This document shows, piece after piece, positions 1 to 6,082 of a stretch of 11,266 nt of DNA. Each line of letters starts with the position of its first letter. Positions within the stretch are counted from its first letter, which is position 1. The notes under the pieces were generated by a model. The model was not told the origin of the DNA, searched no databases, and was given only the letters and a program-made list of their open reading frames with translations. This DNA is from Prevotella sp. UBA2756 (lineage in GTDB: Bacteria; Bacteroidota; Bacteroidia; Bacteroidales; Bacteroidaceae), in contig DEJE01000025.1 of assembly GCA_002353205.1 (NCBI GenBank), forward strand, positions 1 through 11,266, given 5' to 3'. The position numbers and the translations under genes are program-made.

Positions 1-465
1 TTCATAGGTGACCGGCTGATTATCGGCAAATTCTGCGCCATTGCCAAGGGGGTGGAATTTGTGATGAATGGAGCCAATCATAGGATGGACGGCGTGACGA
101 CTTATCCGTTTTATGTCATTGGGGGTGATTGGGGAAGTGCCATTGCTTCGGTGAAAGATGAATTGCCTCTGAAGGGTGATACCGTTGTGGGCAATGACGT
201 CTGGATTGGTCAGCATGTTACCATTATGCCAGGCGTTCATATCGGTGATGGAGCTATTATCGGTGCCAATTCTATCGTGGCCTCAGACATTCCTCCATAT
301 GCTGTTGCCGTGGGAAATCCCTGCCGAGTGGCCAAGATGCGTTTTGATGACGAATTCATCGCCTATCTGCTGCAACTGAAATGGTGGGATTGGGACATAG
401 AGAAGATAGAACGTAACTTCAAAGCCTTGTCAAGTGGTGATTTGTCGTTAATCAGAAAGGTTTAA
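1..465 (+). CDS. Vat/CatB-type hexapeptide O-acetyltransferase, 5' end missing
   Basis: The reading frame is open from base 1, so the gene begins before the window; 154 codons are visible against roughly 205-215 for the family. The visible part starts in left-handed beta-helix repeats (IGDRLIIGKFCAIAKGV) and runs into NGANHRMDG, the signature of xenobiotic acetyltransferases (streptogramin A acetyltransferase Vat and CatB). The His of that motif (visible codon 27) is the catalytic base known in Vat(D). More hexapeptide turns follow (GNDVWIGQHVTIMPGVHIGDGAIIGANS), then AVGNPCRVAKMRF, which ends the helix, and a Trp-rich C-terminal helix (LKWWDWDIEKI). The family acetylates a hydroxyl from acetyl-CoA in the cytosol. 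Many chromosomal homologues are not resistance genes, so the substrate is left open. A P-loop gene follows after 16 bp in the same direction. Confidence 0.9.
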   Translation, partial: FIGDRLIIGKFCAIAKGVEFVMNGANHRMDGVTTYPFYVIGGDWGSAIASVKDELPLKGDTVVGNDVWIGQHVTIMPGVHIGDGAIIGANSIVASDIPPYAVAVGNPCRVAKMRFDDEFIAYLLQLKWWDWDIEKIERNFKALSSGDLSLIRKV

Positions 466-481
466 GAATAGTTTTACATAT

Positions 482-1006
482 ATGGTTATACTGATAACAG
501 GTGCTTCACATACGGGTAAGACGCTTCTTGCACAGCGGATGCTTGAAAAGTACAAGTATCCATATCTGTCTATAGACCATTTGAAAATGGGCTTGATTCG
601 AAGCGGTAAGACCAACCTCACCCCCGAAGACGATGATGCCCTCACGGATGAGCTTTGGCCTATTGTGCGTGAAATGATAAAGACAGCAATAGAGAATCAG
701 CAGAATCTCATTGTAGAAGGTGGCTACATCCCCATCAACTGGAGGGATAGTTTTGATGAACAGTATTTAGATTCAATCCGTTTTATTTGTCTCGCCTTCT
801 CAGATGAATACATTGACACTCACTTCGATGAAATAAGAGAACATCGTTCTGATATCGAGGCTCGGCAAGATGTCGGCAATTGCACCATAGCGAGTCTGAA
901 GGCTGACAATAGGAGGTACATCGACGGTTTTAAGACTGCAGGAGAAAAGGTCTTTTTAATAAAAACTGACTATGAACAAATGATACAGTCTATTTTAGAC
1001 TTATAA
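482..1006 (+). CDS. P-loop NTPase, small-molecule kinase-like
   Basis: This 174-residue protein opens with a hydrophobic strand and a clean Walker A motif, GASHTGKT (residues 7-14). YLSIDHLKMGLIR follows at the place where nucleoside/shikimate-type kinases and zeta-toxin-like kinases bind the phosphate acceptor. A second strand, NLIVEGGYIPINW, fits a Walker-B-like position, and R-rich segments (EIREHRSDIEARQD) could form the lid. The fold is probably that of small P-loop kinases (AAA_33 or adenylate-kinase-like), often annotated 'adenylate kinase' or 'AAA family ATPase'. There is no signal peptide or membrane segment, so it is cytosolic. It lies 16 bp after the acetyltransferase, and the pair could share a transcript. 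The substrate is unknown. Confidence 0.75.
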   Translation: MVILITGASHTGKTLLAQRMLEKYKYPYLSIDHLKMGLIRSGKTNLTPEDDDALTDELWPIVREMIKTAIENQQNLIVEGGYIPINWRDSFDEQYLDSIRFICLAFSDEYIDTHFDEIREHRSDIEARQDVGNCTIASLKADNRRYIDGFKTAGEKVFLIKTDYEQMIQSILDL

Positions 1007-1042
1007 ATTCCAATTTATCGAATAAAGTCAAAAACATAGCCC

Positions 1043-1414
1043 ATGGAAGTAACAAACGTCTTAACCTTCACCGATCGCAGACAGCTGAGGGAATGGTTTG
1101 AGCGGAACCATCTTTCGGAACGCTGTTGCTGGGTAGCCTGCAATAGATCGAAGACGGCGAAGCCCGACACGCTTCCTTACCTCGATATCGTAGAGGAAGC
1201 CCTCTGCTTCGGCTGGATTGACTCCACGCTGAAGAAACTCCCGGACGGGCGACTGGCACAGCGGTTGTCACCCCGCAGGAAAGGCAGCCATTGGACGGAA
1301 CTCAACCGGCAGCGGTGCCACGATCTGGACCGTCGTGGGCTGATGACGGAATACGGAAGAAAAGCGCTCAAAGAGGGTGGTAACTTTCCGTGTTCGTCAA
1401 GTCCACCCTCGTAG
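1043..1414 (+). pseudogene. YdeI/OmpD-associated family gene, 3' truncated
   Basis: The first ~110 residues match the YdeI/OmpD-associated ('bacteriocin-protection') family: FTDRRQLREWFERNH, then DIVEEALCFGWIDSTLKKLPDGR, then AQRLSPRRKGSHWTELNRQR and MTEYGRKAL. Family members run to about 180-200 residues and continue with a second helical half after the 'GRKAL' point. Here the family sequence stops near base 1375 and the frame runs 13 more codons (EGGNFPCSSSPPS) to a stop in foreign DNA. That DNA, read on the other strand, is an amidase fragment. I therefore call the gene broken by a rearrangement rather than a short natural variant. The start ATG at 1043 fits the family N-terminus. Confidence 0.8.
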
Positions 1415-1600
1415 CATACGCCGAGCGAGTTCTGGTTATAGCCTCGGGCATGGGCGCCGATGAACTGTTCGTGGCGTGTCTGATAAGTTGTGCCGTCGCG
1501 GGTGATGTAGTAGTGATAGCCGGTGAATCCGAAGCGGTCCTGTTGGCAGCGGATGAGGGTGGCGGCGGTAGGGCTTTGCGAAAGGACGATTAATAAGGCA
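1379..1600 (-). pseudogene. Fragment of N-acetylmuramoyl-L-alanine amidase (Amidase_2/PGRP type)
   Basis: Read on the minus strand in the frame passing through 1560-1381, this stretch encodes FGFTGYHYYITRDGTTY, then FIGAHARGYNQNSLGVCYEGGLDEHGK. This is the hallmark core of the T7-lysozyme-like zinc amidases common in Bacteroidales mobile elements and phages (GYHYYI.RDG...GAHARGYN..S.GVCYEGGLD). The amidase would normally continue for ~60 residues with a second zinc-ligand region (GH.DL.), but it meets the YdeI sequence at about 1379 and stops matching. Upstream, the usual 'HCSAT' zinc-site region is not recognisable (LIVLSQSPTAATLI), and there is no start codon in a sensible place. It is a remnant of a lysis or mobile-element gene, and explains 1380-1600, which otherwise has no gene. 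Confidence 0.8.
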
Positions 1601-1622
1601 ATACAATTAAAAAAGGAATACT

Positions 1623-1931
1623 ATGCAGGAAAGAAATGACATAATGAGCGTTGATGCCATGATGGACGAACGCTACGGAAAAGTGGGAACGCCTGAGCGT
1701 GAAGCATTCCGCAAAGAGGCCTATGCTTATTGCGTAGGTCAGATCATCAGCGATGCCCGCAAGCGTGAGAAAGTCACCCAGCAGGAATTAGCCCAGCGAG
1801 TGGGAACCAACAAGTCGTACATTTCTCGCATCGAGAATGGCAGCGTCGAACCAGGTGCAGGCATGTTCCTCAGGATTCTTAGTGCCCTTGGCCTTCGCTT
1901 TGAAGTGTCTCAACCGCTTTCTTTGGGATAA
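1623..1931 (+). CDS. HigA-like antitoxin, XRE-type HTH, no adjacent toxin
   Basis: This is a 102-residue DNA-binding protein. The N-terminal part (YGKVGTPEREAFRKEAYAYCVGQII) is typical of Bacteroidales HigA-type antitoxins. The XRE helix-turn-helix covers about residues 43-95: ISDARKREKVTQQELAQRVG, then NKSYISRIENGSVEP, then MFLRILSALGLRFEV. Such proteins neutralise a RelE/HigB-type mRNase and repress their own operon. The toxin gene normally sits directly upstream, but here that position holds the amidase remnant, and downstream is TfoX, so the antitoxin looks orphaned. The start at 1623 follows an A-rich stretch with GGAA about 6 bp upstream; ATG at 1647 (MSVDAMM) is an alternative that trims the N-terminus without touching the domain. 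Confidence 0.8.
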   Translation: MQERNDIMSVDAMMDERYGKVGTPEREAFRKEAYAYCVGQIISDARKREKVTQQELAQRVGTNKSYISRIENGSVEPGAGMFLRILSALGLRFEVSQPLSLG

Positions 1932-1990
1932 GCATTTGCGACATGACGACACTTGAAGGAATAAACCCGCAGATGAATGTTTAGATTATT

Positions 1991-2308
1991 ATGGCAAGCA
2001 ACGCAGATTTCGTTCAGTATATAGCCGACCAATGTGGCGGCGCAGGAGAGATAGCGGTCAAGAAGATGTTCGGCGACTATGGTATCTATTGCGACGGCAA
2101 GATCTTCGGACTGATATGCGACGACCGTTTCTATCTGAAGCCTACCGAAGCCGGCCGTGCCTTATTAAGAAAGGAAGAACTTCGCCCGCCCTATGAGGGA
2201 GCGAAGAACTACTTCTACATCGCCGACGTGGACGACCGCGATTATCTTTCTGCTCTCGTCTGCGAGACTTGCAAGGCTTTGCCAGAACCGAAAAAACGCA
2301 AGAAATAG
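1991..2308 (+). CDS. TfoX N-terminal domain protein
   Basis: This 105-residue protein matches the TfoX/Sxy N-terminal domain from end to end: IAVKKMFGDYGIYCDGKIFGLICDDRFYLKP, then PPYEGAKNYFYIADVDDRDYLSALV, and a Lys-rich tail (PEPKKRKK). It has only this domain; the C-terminal domain of full-length competence regulators such as E. coli Sxy is absent, as is usual for stand-alone Bacteroidetes and Firmicutes members. No enzymatic residues are known for this domain, and its role outside competence is unclear. It lies 59 bp after the antitoxin gene. No promoter box is evident in that gap. The gene ends 20 bp before the conserved regulatory module of the next operon, so it marks the end of the upstream patchwork. 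Confidence 0.85.
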   Translation: MASNADFVQYIADQCGGAGEIAVKKMFGDYGIYCDGKIFGLICDDRFYLKPTEAGRALLRKEELRPPYEGAKNYFYIADVDDRDYLSALVCETCKALPEPKKRKK

Positions 2309-2327
2309 AACACCCTCCCTACACATT

Positions 2328-2393
2328 CTGCAAAATGTGAAACTATAGAGGCAATTCGTGTAAAGGCGGATTGCCTTTTTCCTTGTAATTTTG
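2328..2393 (+). promoter_or_regulatory. Promoter-operator module A, upstream of flavodoxin-AKR unit
   Basis: It begins with CTGCAAAATGTGAAA (2328-2342). An inverted repeat follows, GGCAAT (2350-2355) and ATTGCC (2370-2375), separated by 14 bp. A Bacteroidetes -7 box TAATTTTG lies at 2386-2393, 10 bp after the repeat. The same layout with the same spacings occurs at 7202-7267 before the second reductase unit. No convincing -33 box is present where one would be expected; the right arm of the repeat overlaps that zone. This suggests that a regulator bound there activates or blocks the promoter. The expected transcription start is near 2400. Confidence 0.75.
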
Positions 2394-2396
2394 CAC

Positions 2397-2480
2397 CCAG
2401 TTAAAAACTGGTCGCGAAGATGCTCATGCTCGGCATAGCTCAAACAAGTTTGGCTCTGCTCTCGCTTAATCGCATCATTG
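2397..2480 (+). repeat. Structured leader resembling a dispersed Bacteroidales repeat
   Basis: The flavodoxin mRNA would have a leader of about 107 nt. It begins with a perfect hairpin, CCAGTT-AAA-AACTGG (2397-2411), then carries a second imperfect palindrome, AGCTCAAAC-AA-GTTTGGCT (2437-2455), followed by CTCTGCTCTCGCTTAATCG. From memory, the GCTCGGCATAGCTC...GTTTGGCTCTGCTCTCGC core resembles short dispersed repeats seen near promoters in Bacteroides and Prevotella; this is unverified recognition. At its end, CGCATCATTGCGG looks like a decayed TATCTTTG -7 box, so the element may once have carried its own promoter. The second reductase unit has no such leader (about 20 nt from promoter to ATG). 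Confidence 0.5.
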
Positions 2481-2507
2481 CGGCGTGATTTAAATACAAA
2501 ATAAAAC

Positions 2508-3287
2508 ATGAAAAAGCTAATGACTATCACGTTCGCTCTTTGCTCCGCCCTCGTGGCGATGGCTTGCAGCAGCAACGACCCAGAGGAAAACAACATGCCG
2601 GAAAGCACAGCCCAGAACGGCGAGGGAGGAAACAACGGAAAAATGCTCGTCGTCTATTTCTCGCGGGCTGGCGAGAACTGGGAAGTGGGCAACGTGGAGC
2701 GCGGCAACACGGCCGTCATGGTGGACTATATCAAGGAACTGGCCGACGTGGACGTGTTCGAGATTGTGCCCCAGGTGGCATACCCCTCTAACTACATGGA
2801 GTGCGTCAACTATGTGAACGACGTGGAGATTCCGCAGAACCTGCGTCCAGCATACAAGGGCGACATCAGCAACATTGCCGACTACTCGACGGTCTTCATC
2901 GGCGGCCCCATCTGGTGTGGCCAGCCTCCCTACATCTTCCGCACGTTCTTCGAGAAACATCCCGAACTGGCCGACAAGACCATCATTCCCTTCGGCACAC
3001 ATGGCGGCAGCGGCGTGGGCAGCTACGCAAGGGTCATCAAGGAATACTATCCCAATGCCAACGTGCTCGAATCGCTCGGCATCAGCGGTAGCAGCATCCG
3101 CAATGCGTCAGCTAAGACCACCGTTGAGAACTGGCTGAAACGGTTGGGCGTTAACAAACAAGCTACAGCCGTTCGCCGTATCAGCACCCATTCTTCCAAC
3201 CTTGGCTACGCCTACTCTCTGGCCGGTCAGCGTCACGACGGACTGCGTGGACTTTACATCAAAAACGGCAAAACATATATCAAATGA
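2508..3287 (+). CDS. Flavodoxin-family lipoprotein
   Basis: This 259-residue protein has a lipoprotein signal: hydrophobic residues 4-19, AMAC with lipidated Cys20, then acidic SSNDPEENN, which resembles the surface-export signal of Bacteroidetes lipoproteins. A 25-residue linker leads to a flavodoxin domain at about 46-215. Its FMN phosphate loop region is VVYFSRAGENW...ERGNTAVMVDYI, with later flavin-contact loops at GGPIWCGQPPY (132-142) and FGTHGGSGVGS (162-172). It resembles the Flavodoxin_4 group. The domain would carry electrons through bound FMN, unusually outside the cytosol. A short C-terminal tail (about 234-259, YSLAGQRHDGLRGLYIKNGK) matches the tail found on many Prevotella secreted proteins and is not part of the flavodoxin fold. 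The stop overlaps the next ATG (ATGA at 3284-3287). Its partner and substrate are unknown. Confidence 0.85.
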   Translation: MKKLMTITFALCSALVAMACSSNDPEENNMPESTAQNGEGGNNGKMLVVYFSRAGENWEVGNVERGNTAVMVDYIKELADVDVFEIVPQVAYPSNYMECVNYVNDVEIPQNLRPAYKGDISNIADYSTVFIGGPIWCGQPPYIFRTFFEKHPELADKTIIPFGTHGGSGVGSYARVIKEYYPNANVLESLGISGSSIRNASAKTTVENWLKRLGVNKQATAVRRISTHSSNLGYAYSLAGQRHDGLRGLYIKNGKTYIK

Positions 3288-4258
3288 GAAAACTAATCAC
3301 ATCCATCGCCCTGCTCCTGACGGCCAGCCTGAACGTCCAGTGCCAGAAGGCAGAGGTCCACAAGAACGACGGCACCGTCGTGGAGATTCCTGTGGACGAG
3401 ATTGATAGCATCACATTCAGTATGACAAACCCATTCAACTTCGAGACCCGCACGGTAAAACTGAACAGCGGCTACGAGATGCCTATCATCGGCATCGGAA
3501 CATTCTATCTCTCTACCGCTCAGGCGGAGGAGTCGGTCTATAACGCGCTGAAAGTGGGCATACGGCTCATCGACACGGCCGACATCTACGGCAACGAGGT
3601 GGGCGTGGGCCGTGGCATCCGTCGCGCCATGCAGGACTTCGGCATCAAGCGTGAGGAAATCTTCGTCACGTCGAAACTCTGGACATCCTCGTTCAACAAC
3701 GCCGATCGTGAGGTGGACGAGCGATTGGAACGCCTCGGACTCGACTACATCGACCTGCTCCTGCTCCACCACACGGCACCCTACGACGAAGAGGCTTATC
3801 AGGCCATGGAGCGCGGCGTGAAGGCCGGAAAGATTCGGAGCATTGGCCTCTCGAACTTCTACGAAGACGACATCGACCGCATGATGAAGACGGCCACCAT
3901 CAAGCCTGCCGTGCTGCAGAACGAGACGCATCCCTACCACCAGAGCCGCTCGGTGAAGGCCCACATTGCCAAGCTCGGCACCATCCTCGAAGCATGGTTC
4001 CCCCTGGGCGGTCGCGGTACGGGCATCAAGACCCTCTCCGAGCACGAGGTGATCACCAGCATCGCGCAGGCCCACAGCAAGTCGGCCTATCAGGTCATCC
4101 TCCGCTGGCATCTGCAATGCGGCACCATCGCCATCCCCGGCTCCTCAAATGCCGCACATATTGCCGAGGATTACGACATCTTCGACTTTGAGCTGACGCC
4201 CGACGAGATGCAACGCATCAACGCCCTGGAGTGTAACCACCGCTTTGCATCGTATTGA
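3284..4258 (+). CDS. Aldo/keto reductase with N-terminal export signal
   Basis: This 324-residue protein has a signal-type N-terminus (MRKLITSIALLLTASLNVQC). Cys20 sits where a lipobox Cys would, but Gln at -1 is not canonical, so lipidation is uncertain. Residues 24-46 (EVHKNDGTVVEIPVDEIDSI) form a small segment common at the start of Bacteroidales surface lipoproteins. The AKR TIM barrel follows from about 56, with the full catalytic tetrad Asp97, Tyr102, Lys131 and His162. AKR5-like motifs are present: LGLDYIDLLLLH, GKIRSIGLSNF, QNETHPY and YQVILRWHLQ. The cofactor segment reads IPGSSNAAHIAED (284-296); the Lys and Arg that usually grip the NADP 2'-phosphate are Gly and His. Such enzymes reduce aldehydes or ketones with NAD(P)H. 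It is translated by ATGA overlap from the flavodoxin gene, so the two probably function together. Confidence 0.9.
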   Translation: MRKLITSIALLLTASLNVQCQKAEVHKNDGTVVEIPVDEIDSITFSMTNPFNFETRTVKLNSGYEMPIIGIGTFYLSTAQAEESVYNALKVGIRLIDTADIYGNEVGVGRGIRRAMQDFGIKREEIFVTSKLWTSSFNNADREVDERLERLGLDYIDLLLLHHTAPYDEEAYQAMERGVKAGKIRSIGLSNFYEDDIDRMMKTATIKPAVLQNETHPYHQSRSVKAHIAKLGTILEAWFPLGGRGTGIKTLSEHEVITSIAQAHSKSAYQVILRWHLQCGTIAIPGSSNAAHIAEDYDIFDFELTPDEMQRINALECNHRFASY

Positions 4259-4323
4259 TTGCCTTTTTCGCCTAATAATATATAAAAGGTGGAGCAAAGT
4301 GAGCATTTTTCGCAAACTTTTTG

Positions 4324-4331
4324 TATCTTTG
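4324..4331 (+). promoter_or_regulatory. Bacteroidetes -7 box (TATCTTTG) of the toxin-antitoxin operon
   Basis: TATCTTTG fits the TAnnTTTG consensus exactly and sits in a T-rich context (CGCAAACTTTTTG just upstream) typical of Bacteroidales promoters. It is 26 bp before the ATG of the nucleotidyltransferase gene at 4358, so it gives a very short leader. No clear -33 TTTG is seen at the usual spacing. The gap after the AKR stop (4259-4323) shows no terminator. Confidence 0.7.
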
Positions 4332-4357
4332 TCGCCAGATTCTAAAACGATACGCTT

Positions 4358-4654
4358 ATGAGTACCCAGACGATGCAACAAACGATTGCCAACTACTTCA
4401 AGACTCAGCCCATCCAGCGTGCATGGCTGTTCGGATCGTATGCCCGAGGCGATGAGTCGCCACTGAGCGATGTTGACATCCTCGTGCAGTTTGACGAGGG
4501 AGGCGTCAGTCTGCTGAAACATGCGGCAATGATTTGCGAGTTGGAGAAGATTCTCGACCGTCCCGTTGACATCGTGTCTGAGAAGATGCTTCGCCCAAGG
4601 GTAAGAGAAAGTGTAGACCAAGACAAGAAGTTGATTTATGAGAGAACCCGTTAG
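4358..4654 (+). CDS. mntA: MNT-domain nucleotidyltransferase antitoxin (MntA family)
   Basis: This 98-residue protein is a minimal nucleotidyltransferase. GSYARGDESPLSDVD (residues 26-40) satisfies GSX10DXD exactly, giving metal ligands Asp38 and Asp40; the third acidic residue is probably Asp71 (RPVDIVS). In the MntA/HepT systems studied so far, the MNT protein neutralises its HEPN partner by AMPylating the Tyr of the RX4HXY motif, and that motif is present in the next gene. All catalytic residues are intact, so it should be active. Its 3' end overlaps the HEPN gene by 17 bp, implying coupled translation. It has its own promoter (4324-4331) and is independent of the reductase units on both sides. 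Confidence 0.88.
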   Translation: MSTQTMQQTIANYFKTQPIQRAWLFGSYARGDESPLSDVDILVQFDEGGVSLLKHAAMICELEKILDRPVDIVSEKMLRPRVRESVDQDKKLIYERTR

Positions 4655-5138
4655 AGACCGCGATCGTCTGGAACATATAGTTGAGGCAATAGACCGTATC
4701 CTCAACAACACGGATTTCAAGTCAAGGGATGAACTTGATGCCGACAACCTGAGATATTACGGCATTGTGAAAAGCATTGAGATTATTGGCGAAGCGGCCT
4801 ATAAGCTCACCCGTGCATTTTGCCGTGAACACGCCGAGACCCCCTGGGAGTTCATTGCCAAGATGCGCCATGTGCTGGTGCATGACTATTATCAGATAGA
4901 CCCCGATGCCGTATGGAAAGTCATCCAAGAAGATTTGCCGCCCCTTCGCGAACAAATCAGCCGCTACCTCTCCGAAAGCGACTGGGACGAATGGGAACAC
5001 AACGAGGTGGTCGTCTCCGAGTCCGCAGCTCACAAGAGCCTCGTGCAGACCGCCGAGCGGATGAAGCGTCTCGGCTATGACATTGAGGAGATTTGCAAGA
5101 TAACGGGGTTGGGGCATGATGAGATAGAGGCTCTATAG
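4638..5138 (+). CDS. hepT: HepT-like HEPN toxin (DUF86) with C-terminal extension
   Basis: This 166-residue protein begins with a DUF86/HEPN domain (about 1-112). It opens MREPVRDRDRLEHIVEAIDRI, as HepT proteins usually do, followed by the helix YYGIVKSIEIIGEAA. The RNase motif RX4HXY is complete as RHVLVHDY (Arg77, His82, Tyr84), so the toxin site and its AMPylation target are both present. HepT proteins are usually about 110-115 residues, and this one has some 54 more. The linker is acidic (ESDWDEWEHNEVVV), and the last 28 residues (AERMKRLGYDIEEICKITGL then EIEAL) resemble the small helical tail of Rpn/PD-(D/E)XK-family putative transposases. The extension is real in the reading frame and not a missed stop. 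The gene overlaps mntA by 17 bp. Confidence 0.87.
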   Translation: MREPVRDRDRLEHIVEAIDRILNNTDFKSRDELDADNLRYYGIVKSIEIIGEAAYKLTRAFCREHAETPWEFIAKMRHVLVHDYYQIDPDAVWKVIQEDLPPLREQISRYLSESDWDEWEHNEVVVSESAAHKSLVQTAERMKRLGYDIEEICKITGLGHDEIEAL

Positions 5139-5161
5139 TATAAAGGCATAGAAACAAAGCG

Positions 5162-5204
5162 AGCGGGAAACGGTAGACGACGGATGTCGGCGCGGCTTCC
5201 CGCT
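5162..5204. terminator. Possible bidirectional terminator between convergent genes
   Basis: AGCGGGAA (5162-5169) pairs with TTCCCGCT (5197-5204) over 8 bp, and the long loop contains a nested CGAC-GGAT-GTCG hairpin (5178-5189). It lies between the end of the HEPN gene and the end of the minus-strand operon, where a terminator for both is expected. The trailing T-tracts are weak on both strands, so the call is tentative. Confidence 0.4.
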
Positions 5205-5231
5205 TTAATGATGAATATAAGGCTTTACGTT

Positions 5232-5465
5232 TTAATAATCCGAATCCCCTAAAATCCGGTCTAACTTCTTGCATTTATTCCAGAAGAAGAACAGGAATAT
5301 GGACACAAGAATCCAGCCAGCTATAGACATTATCCACAAAAAGGTATTAAAAGCATCTGCCGTATAATACTCAGAGGTGGATACTGAAATAAAATTGATA
5401 ATGATGTTCAGGCTAAGAAGAATACTTCCAATTAGTCCGAGAATACATGCTTTTGACAGTTTCAT
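5232..5465 (-). CDS. Small membrane protein, two predicted TM segments
   Basis: This is a 77-residue protein of no family I recognise. It has two hydrophobic segments, about residues 8-28 (ILGLIGSILLSLNIIINFIS) and 43-62 (LWIMSIAGWILVSIFLFFFW). Between them is a short polar loop (TSEYYTADAFN), and the C-terminal tail is charged (NKCKKLDRILGDSDY). The positive charges after the second segment suggest the tail is cytosolic. It is the last gene of a three-gene minus-strand operon, starting only 3 bp after the stop of the preceding gene, so it is probably translated with it. Its Trp/Phe-rich second helix and short Lys/Asp tail recall small accessory subunits, but no function can be assigned. Confidence 0.65.
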   Translation of the reverse strand: MKLSKACILGLIGSILLSLNIIINFISVSTSEYYTADAFNTFLWIMSIAGWILVSIFLFFFWNKCKKLDRILGDSDY

Positions 5466-5468
5466 AGT

Positions 5469-6062
5469 TTAATCTTTTTTATCTTCTGTTTTCTTTTCGA
5501 CCTCAACGGTCAAATCTTCTTTCACAAAAATCTTATAATAATCGCCGAAGCATTCCATACGTTGAATATAGACAGGCAATTTCTCCCCAATTTTTTCATA
5601 CTGCTTCTGCAGATTCTCCACGTAAGGTCGAATGGATTCTTTCAGATTCTGTTCTTCAAAGCTCGTCCACTTATCGTTGCCATTCTCGTCTTTTACATAG
5701 CCATAGGTTTTCAATTCTCCGTAGCCATGCTCCACATTGTCTATAAAGTTCTGTAACAATATACGTTTGACGTTATCCATATTGCCCAACACGAGATTCT
5801 TTCTCAGGTATCTGGCCATTTGTCCCTTTGTTTCAAACGTTGTCTCGCAGAAATGGTCTTTCTTTAATGCCTGCACGTCATTCGTCATGCCCCAAATCTT
5901 GAAGAATAGGATAATCTCCAGGATTCCCCATGCAATCATGATGATGCCCATGAACGTGAGCCATCCAGGCAATTCAAAACTTGGCGAAGAATAGTCGCCG
6001 TAGTAGGCAAAACTGCTTGTAGCAGCTGCCATTGAAGCTAAAAATACTAATAGTCTCTTCAT
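5469..6062 (-). CDS. Hypothetical membrane-anchored protein with signal peptide
   Basis: This 197-residue protein is unrecognised. It starts with a cleavable-type signal (MKRLLVFLASMAAATSSFA, residues 1-19) and a short exported Tyr/Ser-rich stretch (YYGDYSSPSFELPG). One membrane segment follows (about 35-57, WLTFMGIIMIAWGILEIILF). The rest is hydrophilic, mostly helical and Lys/Glu-rich, and should be on the cytosolic side: TNDVQALKKDHF right after the membrane resembles juxtamembrane helices of other Bacteroidales inner-membrane proteins. The C-terminus is highly charged (VEVEKKTEDKKD). It sits 20 bp downstream of the lipoprotein gene and 3 bp before the small membrane protein. The three probably make one envelope complex, but that is inference from order only. 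Confidence 0.7.
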   Translation of the reverse strand: MKRLLVFLASMAAATSSFAYYGDYSSPSFELPGWLTFMGIIMIAWGILEIILFFKIWGMTNDVQALKKDHFCETTFETKGQMARYLRKNLVLGNMDNVKRILLQNFIDNVEHGYGELKTYGYVKDENGNDKWTSFEEQNLKESIRPYVENLQKQYEKIGEKLPVYIQRMECFGDYYKIFVKEDLTVEVEKKTEDKKD

Positions 6063-6082
6063 AACTGATGGATTTTTATCTG

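Noticed and set aside
1390..1593. Plus-strand 67-codon frame in the YdeI-HigA gap
   Set aside because: The minus strand in the same place encodes recognisable amidase sequence, which explains the open frame.
1943..1984. 14-codon frame (MTTLEGINPQMNV) between HigA and TfoX
   Set aside because: Too short and without ribosome-binding or family evidence.
3293..4117. 274-codon open frame antisense to the AKR gene
   Set aside because: It mirrors the GC-rich AKR gene with no family motifs and a low-complexity Val/His/Asp/Leu composition; a codon-bias shadow.
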